A stretch of DNA of 64,000 nucleotides from Ephydatia muelleri (taxonomy: Eukaryota; Porifera; Demospongiae; Spongillida; Spongillidae), in the NCBI GenBank assembly GCA_013339895.1, contig JABACO010000012.1, forward strand, positions 5,051,449-5,115,448. The letters are read 5' to 3'. Of the stretch, positions 1 through 15,100 are shown piece by piece. Both the position numbers and the translations under genes were made by a program. Each line of letters begins with the position of its first letter. Within the stretch, counting starts at the first letter, position 1. The notes under the pieces are model-generated. The model made no database searches, was not told the origin of the DNA, and saw nothing but the letters and a program-made list of their open reading frames with translations.

Positions 1-22
1 ATTGCTGTGTTTAATGAATTAC

Positions 23-178
23 CATAGTATCCAAGTCCATTGCAAACTACAACAGCTTCATTGATGGTCCAGGTGTCACCACATATGGTTCCCCAGATGT
101 TGTTATAGCACATCTCGACCCTGCCTTGGCTGCTGGTGGATCCATTTCCCACAAGACGTACACTTCCAGTAGTACAGG
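23..178 (-). CDS. SRCR domain S25 (class A), exon 1 only
   Basis: Starts [20 protein letters not shown] and ends NGLGYYG at a GTAATT donor. Exon 2 lies beyond the window's left end, so the array continues. Confidence 0.93.
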
Positions 179-3100
179 CTAAGCACAGGTTAGTACAATA
201 AATTGATTTATTGAACAGCTACAAAGCTAATGTACAATTACACTTCCATAATTATGAAGTTAGATTAATTGGAGCAATACAATTCCACATTCAGTAAATG
301 AATAACATAGCTGCAGGAGCGTGAATCAACAACCTTTAATCTTTTTGCTTATATTTGAATTCCGCTCACTGAAATGCCAGACTCAAAAAACCACTAACTT
401 GTTGAACATGCCACACCGGCATCTAGAATGTGGCTGCAGTTGGTTGACCCAATAATGCTGTTAGTAAATAAACAAGAGAGAAGTGATGTTTCTGTTCCAG
501 AACAGCCGAGACCAGAAAGCAAAATTAGACCAGTTCCCTGTCCAAAGTATGCATTACTGTATGCTGTTGATGTCCCTGTACAAGATAAACAATGCATGTC
601 TAAAGGAATTGTATTCCATTCAACAGCTTACCAGAGAATCCCAGTTTATGGCACACAACAATTGCCTCATTTATGTCCCATGAGTGGCTGCATAGTGTTC
701 CATAGCTGTTGTTGTAGCACATCTCAACTCTACCACGGCTACTTGAAGATCCATATCCTACAAGACGAATATCTCCCGATATACAACCTAAACAGTAGGC
801 AAAATGGCAAAATGAAACAATGATTCAGCCAGTTATGTTATAATTTTGGTCTTGGTGTATTTAGGTATATTTCATGATTGCAAATACATACCTTTACTCT
901 AATAAACATTGCTAAAACTGATTTAGACACCACCAAGGAACTTAGTGTTTACAATAAAATTGGGTTTTGTTATCAAATTCCTGCATTCATTTTCCTCAGA
1001 TACTGTATCTTAGTTCCGCAAATGCTCATTGTTGTCCAAAAACTCCATATTCATAAATTGGCTAATGATAAGAGCCTGCTCTGATAAGATAATGTTTGCT
1101 AGCATCTAATGCACCTGACAACATATTCATAATGAGGTGTGTGATACTTGAACTAGAATTATAGATTCTCTGCTTAAATATCGTATCTAAATCAGTCATT
1201 CCCAAAATTTTTCACATGTGGTGGTCCTACATCCTTCAAGTAATACAATCTTGCAATGAATATTAGGCTAAATTTTGTATTGTGTCTTATGTACCATATT
1301 GATAACTATATATATTCATAAATTGTTTCCTCATCAAAACTGTATTTAGTACTAAAGCATTCATTTGAATTACAGGTAAGTAAGCACTTTGTAGAAGTGG
1401 GTATGATGTAAATTCAAAACCAAAACTTCTTGCGCAATAAGTGCTGTACATTATTGAAATAACAGATATAGCAATACGCTTGACAATTGAATTATTATAA
1501 GTTATGTCTTTTTTCTTGATAAAGTAAAGTGACAAATACCATACAAAGAGACATTTTAACATTACACTATAAATATAGAATGTAAGGATTGGTGGAAAGT
1601 GTAATTTTGCATATCTCTTTTACAGAACCAAAACCCTGAATGCCTTGCTTATATTTAATATGTTAAAACTAATTTCCTTTGAAATTTTAATATTTACTGA
1701 AATAGAGGGAAACATGACATTAAATAGACTATTGAAATAGAAGGATAAATGACATTAAATAGATAGCTAGCAGTGCTGACAGGAAAATGATGAAGTGGCA
1801 ACTTAACCTGTTGCACAACTGACTCCAGCATCATGATTATGAGTACAAGATGTTGAACCAATAACAGTGTTGCTGTATGCACATGATAAAAGAGATGATT
1901 CCGTTCCAGAGCAGGTAAGACCAGTGAGTAGAATATTTCCTGCTCCTTGACCAAAATATGCATTAGTGTATGGAACTGATGAGCCTTGAAGAAGATATAT
2001 ATAAAATACACACATGTAGCTGTACGCATGGGCAAAGAAGGTTTACCATTAAATCCTAGTTGCTTGCATACAATGATTGCTTCATTAATGTCCCATAGGT
2101 TATCACACACAGTCCCCCACTGGTTGTTGTAACACATCTCAACTCGGCCTTGAGTACTTGAAGATCCAATACCAAGTAGACGGACACTTCCAGTTGTACA
2201 AACTAACAGCAGGTATGAAAACACAAAAGGATTACAATTATTATATTAGATATATTTTCTCCTCGTATTGATACCTAAACCTAAAATATAATTTGCAAAA
2301 GATCTATGAAGATTCCATTTATATAGGTTCCTGTTTTTGTCATCCATTGACACCAGTTAATACATTCCTTATACATGTAATTACAGTACCAGATAACACT
2401 TGTTATACTTCTTTCTTCCAAATCAGTTTGTAATTGTCAATTTAACCACGTCAATAATGTTGTGCATGCAGACAAGTAACCAAAACTTGAATACCTTTTG
2501 TACTTATACTTTTAACATTCCCAATCCATTCTGCAAAACGGTGCAAGCACAGTGCATTAAATATATTGAAGTTAAACAAATGGTTACTATTAATCCTTCC
2601 TATGTTTTGAATCATAGCGTAATCAAAGCAACACATTTGTAAAATTGCACTGCAATTAATGAAAGTGTTTTACCGTGCATTCTATGTCTAAAATAATTTA
2701 AATGAAAAATTGAAGCACAGTGATTGTAGTAATAAGACTGAACAATAATTTGTTACACATTTATAGTGACTGCATTTATTAGTCTGAAATAATCAGTACT
2801 GCACAAAAGGTACTCTAACTGCACCTAACGTAGAAGAGACTGCAACAATGAGAAAATGTTTAATTTCATTGTGATTATGTTACAAAATATTTTGGCATTG
2901 TATTAAAATTGTGCTGAATAACATTAATTGTGTATTATTTGAATTATAATACTATAATTTTAATTATAGTATAATTGTAATTACAATACTATATTAATAT
3001 ATCTGGAGTATTATCTGACAAAATAGGTCTCTTATAATTCCTCTAAATTTACAGGACAATCAAAATGTTCTAACAAATAAGACTCTTTCTATTACTTTCA

Positions 3101-6100
3101 AGTTTTTGATATTCAAAAAACAGTTGCTGTCCTCTATGATTTTTATGCATCGAGGATGGTCTATCGTGGAGTTATGTGACACCACATTTTCAGTTTCAAT
3201 CCAAGCATTGTCGATACATAAGAATATTTTTGTCATCCTGGATGCCTCATACATGTTTTCATATTGTGGGGCATGCTCACTCACATTCCTTCAAACTTGG
3301 GTTGAACACACTATTTACATCTGCTAAACAAGTGTAACAGCTAAATGCAGTTGAATTTCACTAATGCTGTTCAACTAGTGCAATACAATTTAACGTTCAA
3401 CACTAACATTCATAAACATTATAAGTAGGTTTCTTTAGCTGAAAAAATCTCGTTCAGCATTGTTCAGTTACAAAACATCTTAGCAACAAAGACCGTCTTT
3501 ACTATTAGTATCAATTTAATCGCTACTGTCTGATGATGACCTTCTTTCACATGATAGACAGTATGAATGTGTCATTTATGACTGCAGTCATATAATACAA
3601 GCACAGAATACATTAGATGAAGTCACTGTCTATTTGATGACACTAAACCCAAGACGTTGTGATGGTCTTCAATATGGCTCTAATTTATACATTTTTATTT
3701 TATATGATATTCAGAAATCCACCCTGCAGATCAAGGTATTATTTCATTACGTATTTCCTATACTATTTAATCAATAGTAATGATGGTCATCTGATTTTCT
3801 AAACACTATTCTAATGAAGATGGAAATTCATAAAGGTCTTATGACGTTAAAATCAGCTATTTCCTCTTTCCCGAGTTCAACTATTGACAAAATCAAGTAG
3901 ACATCACTTACCAGAGGAGCAACTAACTGTGGCGTCACTGCTATGAGAGCAGCTTGTGTATCCAATGAAAATATTGCTATGGCTGCATGATAACAGGGAT
4001 GTTTCAGTACCATAGCAAGTTACACCACTTAGTAAAATAGCTCCAACTCCTTGTCCAAAATATGCATTTCCATATGTTGAAGTTGAACCTGAACATTGTT
4101 AGATCAGGATTATTGCATTCATTAGTGTGTACAAATGTATTACCATAGTATCCAAGTCCATTGCAAACTACAACAGCTTCATTGATGGTCCAGGTGTCAC
4201 CACATATTGTTCCCCAGATGTTGTTATAGCACATCTCAACCCTGCCTTGGCTGCTGGTGGATCCATTTCCCACAAGACGTGCACTTCCACTAGTACAGGC
4301 TATTGTGAACACAAATGATTCAAGATATGTAGCCAATGCATTGAAGTATTATAATGCAGTCACTAATATACTGGATAGTTAATGACATCTTAATCAAAAT
4401 GCTTTAATGATATGCAACAAGTTACTTGAATGGAAACTGCTTTTTATGACAACAGTTATGCGTATTTACAATTTATGTTTATATAATTTCTATACTACAT
4501 GTGCCTGTTTTATAGAACACGTCGGAAATACAGTTCTTGCACAATTGCTACTCAGAAGGTATTTATAAGATATCAAATAACATAAATGTTTAGTGACAGT
4601 TTTCATCATTCCTTTCCAAGCATTGACAATTTGGAGTTAAATACTATTATAGTTATGAAATTGCTACATCAATTGAAGCAGTCCAGTGTCCCTGGCTGTC
4701 TCCAACTTGTCACTGGGCTGTAAAATTCACGATGTGACAGGCAGAATGGCTGTTGGTCTTCGACTTGAAGTAACTCTGTGCAGACACACTCTTACCAGCA
4801 TTGTGCTTCACCAGTTGGCCAGATTGGAAGCTGACAATTCAATGTAGGTTGTCATAACCAATAGTTACAGATCACTGCTGCAGCGCCTTTCAGTGACTGT
4901 TCAATGGAGTAACACAGCCTATATGTGCAGATTGCTTCCCTTCCTCCCTCAATGTTGCTGTGCTTAAGGTTGTTGGTTACGGTTAGAGTTGGTGTTGGCA
5001 TGCTATTTTTATTTAATCTTCACAATAATATTATTTTTCATCAAAATTACTACATTAAAAAATTATATGATACTTTATTGATGTTCAGTGCATTAATTAA
5101 TTAAAGGATTGAGATTCATGAAGGGACAATCATGTAATTCAATTTGACCTTTCAGAATGGTGCAGTGCATGGGTTTTGGTTTTGTCAAAACGATTATGAA
5201 CTATTGCCTCTACAAGCCGTTTGCACATAAAGATCACTAAATGCCAACATTAACAAAAAAAAGGAAATAACAAAGAAAAGGAATAAAGCACATGACGGTG
5301 TTGTTGGCCATGGTGGGTTCATCAATCAAAGAGAGATATACAATTACAATCCGTGCTTTATTGAACAGCACTGTTACATGTAAAATTTCATTCTTTTATT
5401 ACATCTGTATTTAAATCCTGTTCTGCATTAGCAGGTTTTAATGGCTAATGCGCATTACAACTCCTTTGGTCCTTTAAATGAATATTACTATTAAGTTATG
5501 TTAGGAATGTCCTGACATGTAAGCAATTAAACCAAAGGCATGCAGTAACATTCTGTTGACTAAGTGCTAGCTTGCCAAATAAATTTATACTTTCAACACT
5601 TGGATTGAGTATGAAAAATCAACTGTCATACTGTTATTATAGCAAAGCTACTGTAATATCATTCTCTAAATAGAAATCTATTTAGAAAACAGCATGCTTA
5701 GTGGTAAAAGGTACTAACTTGCTGAACACACAACACTTGCATCCTGGCTATGGACGCAGTTAGTTGAGCCAATGATATTATTGCTGAAAGAGCAAGATAG
5801 CAGTGAAGTTTCAGTACCAGTACAGCCAAGACCAGAAAGCAGAATTTGTCCTGTTCCCTGTCCAAAGTAAGCATTGCTGTATGCTGTTGATGTCCCTGTT
5901 AGCAATAATGGGAAAGAAACCTCTTATACAAATCAAGAAATTCATAGACTTACCAAAAAACCCTAATTGGTTGCAAGCAACAACAGCTTCATTGGTATCC
6001 CATGTGTCACTGCACACTGTTCCATATTGATTGTTGTAGCACATCTCCACCCTGCCTTGGCTTACTGATGATCTACTTCCAACCAGGCGAATACTTCCAG

Positions 6101-9100
6101 ATGCACAAACTAATTAATGATACAAGAATGATTAGTAATGATTGATATGCAATTTATTTCAATATTGTGAATCGTAAAAGATTTTAAAAACACTGGATAG
6201 TAACATACTTGCTACATGTAGAACATTGGAAGAAAAAAAACTAGAACTATCTACGTGCTTATTGAAAATAGTTAAGAGGGTGATTATTTACTGATACCCT
6301 TATAACACCATTACAGTGATTATTAAAATATACACAATGGTCATTCTTACAATGTGGTGGCAAGAAAGGTCACACATTGTATATGCACAGTCTGATATAT
6401 CCAAGGTGTGATATCACAATGATCCTAACATATCCATTAGTCCTTGAACTATATAGACTGTGGTTACATTCCCTACCACATGGTTCAGATTATGGCACTG
6501 TCTTTAGTAGAAGTTTCTATAACTTCTTGCAAGCAAAGGTGTAGGGTATAGATTCTCTGATTTAAATACAATTAGTTTATAATGCATTGGCAGTCACTGT
6601 ACAAGACAATAAGAACATTCTATTTGGCAAAACTTGTGTGATATTGCTATAAAATGTGGCAGACCTCTCTATCTATTGAGCATACATAAATTTTCATTTT
6701 CAAATAGGTCTGTGTGATTTTTTCTTTTCACTCCCTCTTGTTACATTACCATTGAACCTTTGATATGCATTCCATCACACCAACTTCTACAATTAGAATA
6801 CTGTTATCTATCATGTTTCATTGAGCTTTGTTCATTGAATATTCAGTTTGAATGTAGAGATATATGAGAGACTTCCAATGTACATGTCAATATTTTATTT
6901 CATCCTTCATTACTTAAATAGAATTATTACAACTTAATTATACACTGTATATTATGAGTTAGCCTGGATTTTATTTTAGCAAATCTTTTTAAAGAAGCAA
7001 TACGTATAAATGGCGTGATATATGTATTATTGGGACTCAATATTCAATAAAAGTATCTATGTAAGTATTAGCATCATACATGTATTTGCCAAACAACGAA
7101 ATTGAAATACTAATTGACATGTTTGCCAACCTGATGAGCACATGACTCCAGCATCATGGGTGTGGGAACATGTAGTTAAACCAATAAAAATATTGCTGTA
7201 TGCACAGGAGAAGAGGGATGATTCTGTTCCAGTGCAGGTAAGACCAGTGAATAGAATAAGTCCTGCTCCTTGACCAAAGTATGCATTTGTATATGGAACC
7301 GATGAGCCTTGCAAGTGACAAAGATAGTCAAATTACATAATTATTATAAATAAGGCACTTACCATAATAACCTAGCTGCTTGCATATAATGATCGCTTCA
7401 TTAATGTCCCATAGATTATCACATACAGTCCCCCACTGGTTGTTGTAACAAATCTCAACTCGACCTTGAGTACTTGAAGATCCAATACCAAGTAGACGGA
7501 CACTTCCAGTTGTACAAACTAAAAAAGCAAATATTTGTGTACGTATCTTTGTGTGCCAATTATACTGTACTTCAATTTGGTGAAACAAGTTTATTACATT
7601 ATAATTGATTAAATTATGCTCAATGAAACTTCAGCATGATATTTGCAGTGCACGAGTGCACGATCAATTTTGGCCTTGTAATTTTTAATCAATGGAATGC
7701 CGTTGTTTGCCTAAACAATGACTTTTATGTCACACATGCATTGCCTACTTCAAATAGAGCTTGCAAAGTCTACTGCAAGTTTCCCTAGAAACTTTCATAT
7801 AGGATTTGACCCCGACTATCAATGTCATTACAAACACGCAAGCCTAGCAACCCTCCCGACGATCGGATCGTTAGCTTGTTGTTTGAATCGAACGACAAGA
7901 CAAAACTGAGCGCAGCTTCGTTGTTGTTTTATGTCGCAAAACCGCGCGGTTGTAGAGAACAAATGGGTACTGCCCACCTCGTTCCCTGTCTCAGCGTTAT
8001 ACTACTATTATCAGCGTAGGGATAGGAACACTGGAAATTTCATCAATAGCTTCAGAATTGGCTGGAAGAGTGTCTTCTGTGATAAAATAGTCGATGCTAC
8101 ATTTTGGTAATTGTATTATTACATTTGGGCCGTACTAAACGCTACTCGTATCATTACAAAGGTAGAATCTTGATAAGTTTAGAATTGTCAATACCAAACA
8201 AGAAAACTACAGGAGCAGTAGCAAATGATTTATCAACTATACGGTCTGTGTAAGACATATAATTAGATATCTTTGGTCGTCGTTTGGTGTGAAACCTTTT
8301 GTTAGTGAAGTTTGTTAAACTTTGTTTCACTCGAAATGCCTTCACGCCAGAGAAAGAATAAAGCGAAACGACGTGCTCCAAATTCGATACGATGTTTTAG
8401 AATTGGCACGGACATGTGACAAAGCAGAGCCTGAAACGAAACGGGCCGCTGAACGCGAAAGGTATCCGCAAGCAGAGCCAGAAAAGAAACGGGTCGCTGA
8501 ACGCGAAAGCTGTCAAGCAGAACCAGAAATGAACGGTCCGCTGAACGCGAAAGGTATCAAGCGGAGCCAGAAAAAAAAAACGGTCCCCTAAACGCGAAAG
8601 CTATCAAGCAGAGCCAGAAAGAAACGGACCGCTGAACGCGAAAGCTATCAAGCAGGGCCAGAAAAGAAACGGACCGCTGAACGCGAAAGCTATCAAGCAG
8701 AGCCAGAAAAGAAACGCGCTGCTAAAAAGCAGCGCTATTGGGAGAGTCCTGAATCTGCATGCTCGCGCGGGGAAAAGAGTGTGATACGGGGAGTCCAAGG
8801 GCATCCGAAAATACCAACGAGGCCTTCGAAAGAATACAACCAATGAAGTTACCCAAAGGTATGACGAACAGTCATGCATGATGAATCAAATTGCATCTGC
8901 TTGAGAAGTTTAACCTTTTGTAGTAGCTAGCGTTCACTCCATGTGGTCAATCTAGCTGCATGCCTGCTTTTACTTTGTCTCAAGCATTATGTGGATTCAG
9001 CAATAGAGATGGGCTGGATTCAATTGGAGGCAGAGAAAGTGTCTGCTTTGTAAATCAGTATTAACACACTGTAATTGCTACATTTTCGATTTCAAAGAAG

Positions 9101-12100
9101 AATGTTAGTTCCACTTCAATAACCTCAAGTCCAGCCTTTTCTAGCACACTAGAATGTTAGTTCCACTTCAAACAGCTCATGTCCAGTCCTTTTATCTTCC
9201 ATCACATGCAATGTACAATCAGGCCTATATATAAGTAATTCCTAAAGCTATGCTCACATCACTTCGGTCACCCATGGAACTAACTGAAAAACGACGTGAG
9301 AGACCTAATCCCCATGGATGGAGGAGGTCGTGATGGTGGTGGTGAAAGCAGTGATGGATGAGCTCATGAAGCTGGCAGCAGTGTAAGAGCTCGTGGTGGT
9401 GTTGAAGGAGGAGGTGTTGATAGCTGTGGAAGAGGTGAAGGCAGTGGTAGAGTTGTTGGCATCCTTGAAGGAGGAGTTGGCGGCAGTGGAGGACATGTTG
9501 ACGAGGGTAGAGACGGTGCTGGCAGATGTAGAGGTGGATGCAGTGCTGGAAGATGTGGAGGTGGACGAGGCCGAAGAGGAGGAACAAGAGATAGAGGAGG
9601 AGACGGAAGACGAGGTGAAGGAGGTGGTGGAGGTGGTGGAGGCAGATGAGATGGACGAGGCAGACGTGGAGAAAGAGGCGGACATAGAGGAAGAGGTGGA
9701 CGTGGAGGAAGAGGCGGACATGGAGAGAGAAGAGAGAGGCCGACGTAGAGGAGGGGACTATTATCGCGAAATTATAAACGTCTACAACTATTTTTAACTG
9801 CTTTTATTACGTGTTGGCGTACTCTCATTCCCAGACTCACGCAGTGTTCTCAGATCATTTGGTTATCAATTTAACTGAATTACAGTACCAGTACCTTTAC
9901 TCGTAATTACATTCTATGTACGCAGGAGAGGGGGAGGGGGGGGGGGCATTATTGGTGAGTAAATTTTACAAAGAATTAGTTCAATGAATTCAGAAGATTT
10001 TAAAGCATAGCTGATCGATGTTTCAACACTCAATGATGTTAAGGCAATTTTTTGCTGGCCGTAAAATTAAATCATCATATTTTTGTCCACTTTGGTAACG
10101 TACTGTTCACACACTTTGACTTGCTAGGGCGACTTAAGCATTGTATGATAATGCATCGAGGTTTTTTGATGTTCTAGGAAAAATTGGTGTCATAGCAACG
10201 AAGTACGCGCGTGCTGCAACAATTTGTATTGTACTTGTTTATTTCACTGTTCTGCATAACGCGGATGTTTAAACCAATGTTTTTATTACTTTTTTACACA
10301 TAGATGCAAAGGAATTATTCAGTGCTATGAGAAATCATGTGGTGTGGCGTACCTAGACGTATGCGTCTCTTGAAAAGATGAAAAGTTGTACTTTCTTTAT
10401 ACACGGAGTGCATTTCATTGCAGTTTAAATTTCATTATATTACTATTTGGTAATGAAACCTACCATTCCACTCGAAATTGGAAACTTCAAGCCGTCTTGA
10501 ATCGTACTGTATTGGTGTTTGACAGTTTTAGAACCGTTCATACGTCCGCACAATAAAATATAAAATTGAGGTTCTTTCAGGGCGGCCATTCATGCGGCCG
10601 GTAACTAGGGGGTGTGGCCTTGTATATACGTAACAACCAATCACTATTCCGGGCGGCATCTACCCGCGGCTGCTGCAGTATCTGTCAGTGTAAAGCAGAA
10701 ATTTTGGCAGATCGTGAAAGGTAACTGAAGTTCAATATAAGCGTGTGTGTTTGGTTTGAAAGTATAGTTATCTTGCTATTACAACATGCAAACTCGGCGC
10801 GCTAGCTAGGGGACCATGCATGTACACACGCATCAAGATTTCAATACGAATTATGAGACACTCATTATTAATAATGGCAGCATGAAAACTGAATCAACTT
10901 CATGTTGATGGATTCATTCAATCATACAACTGCACATGAACAAATACTGTAATCATAGCTAACACATAATAATATCTTCTGGAGCATTCTTGATCATTGC
11001 GCAGCTCTAGAAATGAAAGATTCAAATATGGATGTCACACATTTGTTGGTTGTAGAGTGTAGAAGGGGTAAGTTTGAAAAGGGGAGTGGTGTGTAGAGGG
11101 GAGTGGTGTGTAGAGGGGAGTGGTGTGTAGAGGGGAGTGGTGTGTAGAGGGGAGTGGTGTGTAGAGGGGAGTGGTGTGTAGAGGGGAGTGGTGTGTAGAG
11201 GGGAGGGTGTAGAGGGGAGTGGTGTGTAGAGGGAAGTGGTGTGTAGAGGGGAGTAGTATGTAGAGGGGAGTGGTGTGTAGAGGGAGTGGTGTGTAGAGGG
11301 GAGTGGTGTGTAGAGGGGAGTGGTGTTGTAGAGGGGAGTGGTGTGTAGAGGGGAGTGGTGTGTAGAGGGGAGTGGTGTGTAGAGGGGAGTGGTGTGTAGA
11401 GAGGAGTGGTGTGTAGTAGAGGGGAGTGGTGTGTAGAGGGGAGTGGTGTGTAGAGGGAGTGGTGTGTAGAGGGGAGTGGTGTGTAGAGGGGAGTGGTGTG
11501 TAGAGGGAAGTGGTGTGTAGAGGGGAGTGGTGTGTAGAGGGGAGTGTGTGTAGAGGGAGTGATGTGTAAAGGGGAGTGGTGTGTAGAGGGGAGTGTTGTG
11601 TACAGGGGAGTGGTGTGTGTAGAGAGAGTGGTGTGTAGAGGGAGTGTGTGTAGAGGGGAGTGTGTAGTGTAGGGGAGTGGGTGGTAAGGGGAGTGGTGTG
11701 TAGAGGGGAGTGTGTGTAAGGGGAGTGGTGTGTAGAGGGAGTGGTGTGTAGAGGGGAGTGGTGTGTAGAGGGGAGTGTATGTAGAGGGGAGTGGTGTGTA
11801 GAGGGAGTGGTGTGTAGAGGGGAGTGGTGTAGAGGGAGGGTGTGTAGAGGGAGTGTGTGTAGAGGGGAGTGGTGTGTAGAGGGGAGGAGTGTGTAGAGTG
11901 TGTGTGTAGAGGGAGTGGGTGTGTAGAGGGAGTGGTGTGTAGAGGGGAGTGGTGTGTAGAGGGAAGTGGTGTGTAGAGGGGAGTGGGTGTAGAGGGGAGT
12001 GTTGTGTAGAGGGAGTGATGTGTAAAGGGGAGTGGTGTGTAGAGGGGAGTGTGTGTACAGGGGAGTGGTGTGTAGTAGAGAGAGTGGTGTGTAGAGGGAG

Positions 12101-15100
12101 TGATGTGTAGAGGGGAGTGTAGTGTAGAGGGAGTGATGTGTAAAGGGGAGTGGTGTGTAGAGGGGAGTGTTGTGTACAGGGGAGTGGTGTGTAGAGAGTG
12201 GTGTGTAGAGGGGAGTGGTGTGTAGAGGGAGTGATATGTAGAGGGGAGTGGTGTGTAGAGGGGAGTGGTGTGTAGAGGGGAGTGGTGTGTAGAGGGAGTG
12301 GTGTGTAGGAGGGGAGTGTGTGTAGAGGTGAGTGGGTGTAGCGGGAGTGGTGTTGTAGAGGGAGTGGTGTTGTAGAGGGGAGTGGTGTTGTAGAGGGGAG
12401 TGGTGTGTAGAGGGCAGTGGTTGTGTAGAGGGGAGTGGTGTGTAGAGGGGAGTGTTGTGTAGAGGGGATGGTGTGTAGAGGGAGTGAGTGTAGAGGGGAG
12501 TGTTGTGTATTCAATGCTAACATATTTTATGCATGCCAAAAGAGGTTAAGTATTAAAATTTTACATTTTACATTTTATTGAACTTATATGTAACATCGTT
12601 AAAGAAAGTTCAACATGATGACTGAAATCAGCTGCAACTATGCAATAACTACACTGAGAACCATCACTCAGAAGCAGTATGCAAAGAAGACAAAAGCTTG
12701 ATACACACACATACACCAAAATTACAGAAGCCTAACAACCAACAGTTCTCTGATTACCCAGACATGGTATTGTCACGCAGCACTGTAGTTAAAAAGCTAA
12801 AAAAACTGATGTCAACGTTCAACAAAAAGTGGAACCCAACCATCATGAGAACAACATACATGGAGACATTCTCGCCTACTGAATGGATGAAGTTGTGTGA
12901 CGATGAAAAAAAGGAACACAGTGTAAGCAAATGTACCAAATGTCCCATAGCATATGGTTGCCTGCACAGTGCTTTTCATCACAGGAAAGGTTCTAAACCT
13001 GACGAGAATGAACTACAAATTTTTCTGACCTCAGAACATCTCTCTTCTCCAAAAAAATTGGCAAGGAATGCATTATTACAACTAAATGCCATCTGCAGCT
13101 CTAAATTTGGTGAAAGTGCTCAATCTATTATTGCACGCACACCAGGTTCACAGCTAATATCATCATCATCAAGAAAGAGACAGCTCCAAGAAAATGCGAA
13201 GCAAGTTAAGAGTTCGATACAAAAGGTGTTTGATGACACAGCCCTGGAAACAGTAATGGGAAACAGACTCAGCTGGAGGTTTTATGACAGGGCAAGAAAA
13301 GTAGAGGGTCTGGAAAGCAAGTGTACGAATGCAACTGCTTCAGCAGAAAAACTTATGAGAAAGAGAATTCATGGATGCTCACTGACTAATGTTCTAGTTG
13401 ACAAAGAAGCTGTTCTGGCAGAGGCAAGTGCATGGAGTGACGAGCAAAAGGTGAATTGGAGTGAGCTGGCAAGGAGACATGGTGTTGTGCAGAAAAATGG
13501 TGGGCAAATGGTAAAGGAGTTTCTACAAGCATGCAATATTCCTGCAGCATGCAGAACTGATGTAAAAAGAGCACCAAGACGGAGGAAAAAGAAAATCCTT
13601 GGGGGTATAACCATGCCAATGAAGAAACCATCTGCTTTTTATAAGAATAAACTGTCAGAAGAAATTGAGAAAGGTGTGATACTAATTGGAGAGGAAGTTG
13701 TGGAAAAAAATAGCGAGTATTTCAAGATCGATAATGGGAAGGTGATCACAGCCAGTACTCAAACACACGCAAGAAAAATTCCACTTCTAGATGTAAGAAA
13801 ACGATTACTTCAAAAACATGAAGAACTTGGCTTGGTACGATCCAATCTTAAGCACCAGAAAGAGACCACAAGGCATCTAAAAATCTGGCATGACCATTCT
13901 AGTGTATGTGGCCATGGCCTCATACTAGTTCTTGTATCTGCAATATATGACCCAGCACTCTATGTTACAGATGAGGAAGTATTTCGACGTACAGGGATGT
14001 ATGTTAATGTCCAAGCAATAGTGGAACGTCCTGAGCTGCACATTATAGGAAGATCTACGTCAAGTATTGAAGATCAGAGAAAGTTCATTGAATGCAGAAG
14101 ACAGTGCATGCAACAAATGGGAACCAAGTTATTTACATCTGAAGGCCTGGAAATTACAGATGTGCTTCGATTTTTCCATGGTGATGGCCCTGCGCAACAA
14201 TTTGAGGCGGGTCATTCTATAGGAGGAAATTACTGCTGCGTTGGTTGTGGTGCACGGTCAACTTTGTTTGATGACATTGTGCACTGTTACAGAAGTCCGA
14301 AATTGTCTTTTAAAGATCGACAGGAATTTGTATTGAAAGGAGCATCGTGGGAAAAAAACAATGCCACTCCGTTTGACGGGCTAAGTATTGAACAGTTAAG
14401 AGTTGAGTTGGCTAGAAGATGCATCGATATCAAAGGCAAAAAACGGCCACAACTGGACAAAGACTTTGAAGAACTCAAAATGGGAATCGTCAGCGTTCCA
14501 GCATTGTTGCAGACCAACCCAACTGAGTCATTAGAATCTCTTAATCTTGTGCAGTATGAGGTTTCACCACTGGAACCCCTTCACGACATTAAGGGTCATT
14601 TTTCTAATGTCATTGAAGAGAGTATTTGCATTGCACCAGAAGGGGTAAAAACTGAGTTACACAAAATACAAGCGGCAGTTTTAAGCAAAGACACACTACG
14701 AGGATGCGACTACAGAAAAGCAATGATTTTGATGTATTTGAAAACAAAAGAGATTCAACCAGATTCCATGCTATGCAAAGTTTTTCAAACTGCAGTGCAA
14801 ATTTCAAAGATACTCTACGCAAGTGAGGCGAAACGAACACCAAAATCTATACTCAATCTGCACAACATAGCATTTTATCATGCATATTTGTGTGCAAAGT
14901 TATTCCTGGCACCAAAGCATATGACACGACGAAAACTGTTTGGTCGCTATTTTCATGCGCTAACAACACACTCACCTCTGCTGTATAGAATCATTTGTTT
15001 GAGATCACTGAACACTGAGATTCAAGAGAGAATGTTTAGTCAAGTGAAACAAATTAGCAAGACAACATCAAATCAAAGTACAGACAACATTGTCACCAAT

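Noticed and set aside
428..823. 131-codon plus-strand ORF
   Set aside because: It overlaps S24 exons in antisense; the minus strand has the domain, splice sites and cysteine pattern.
8604..8879. Minus-strand 91-codon ORF with hydrophobic repeats
   Set aside because: It is the antisense of the 45-bp Lys/Arg/Glu repeat; the membrane-like look comes from that repeat.
9225..9721. Minus-strand ORFs rich in Ser/Thr or His/Leu
   Set aside because: They are shadows of the purine-rich tract on the other strand, with no domain features.
11055..12510. Possible CRISPR array
   Set aside because: The units are contiguous 17-mers without spacers, in animal DNA.
10994..12539. Two overlapping ~500-codon minus-strand ORFs
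   Set aside because: They are translations of the 17-bp minisatellite in two frames, made only of Thr/Pro/His/Ser/Leu/Tyr repeats.
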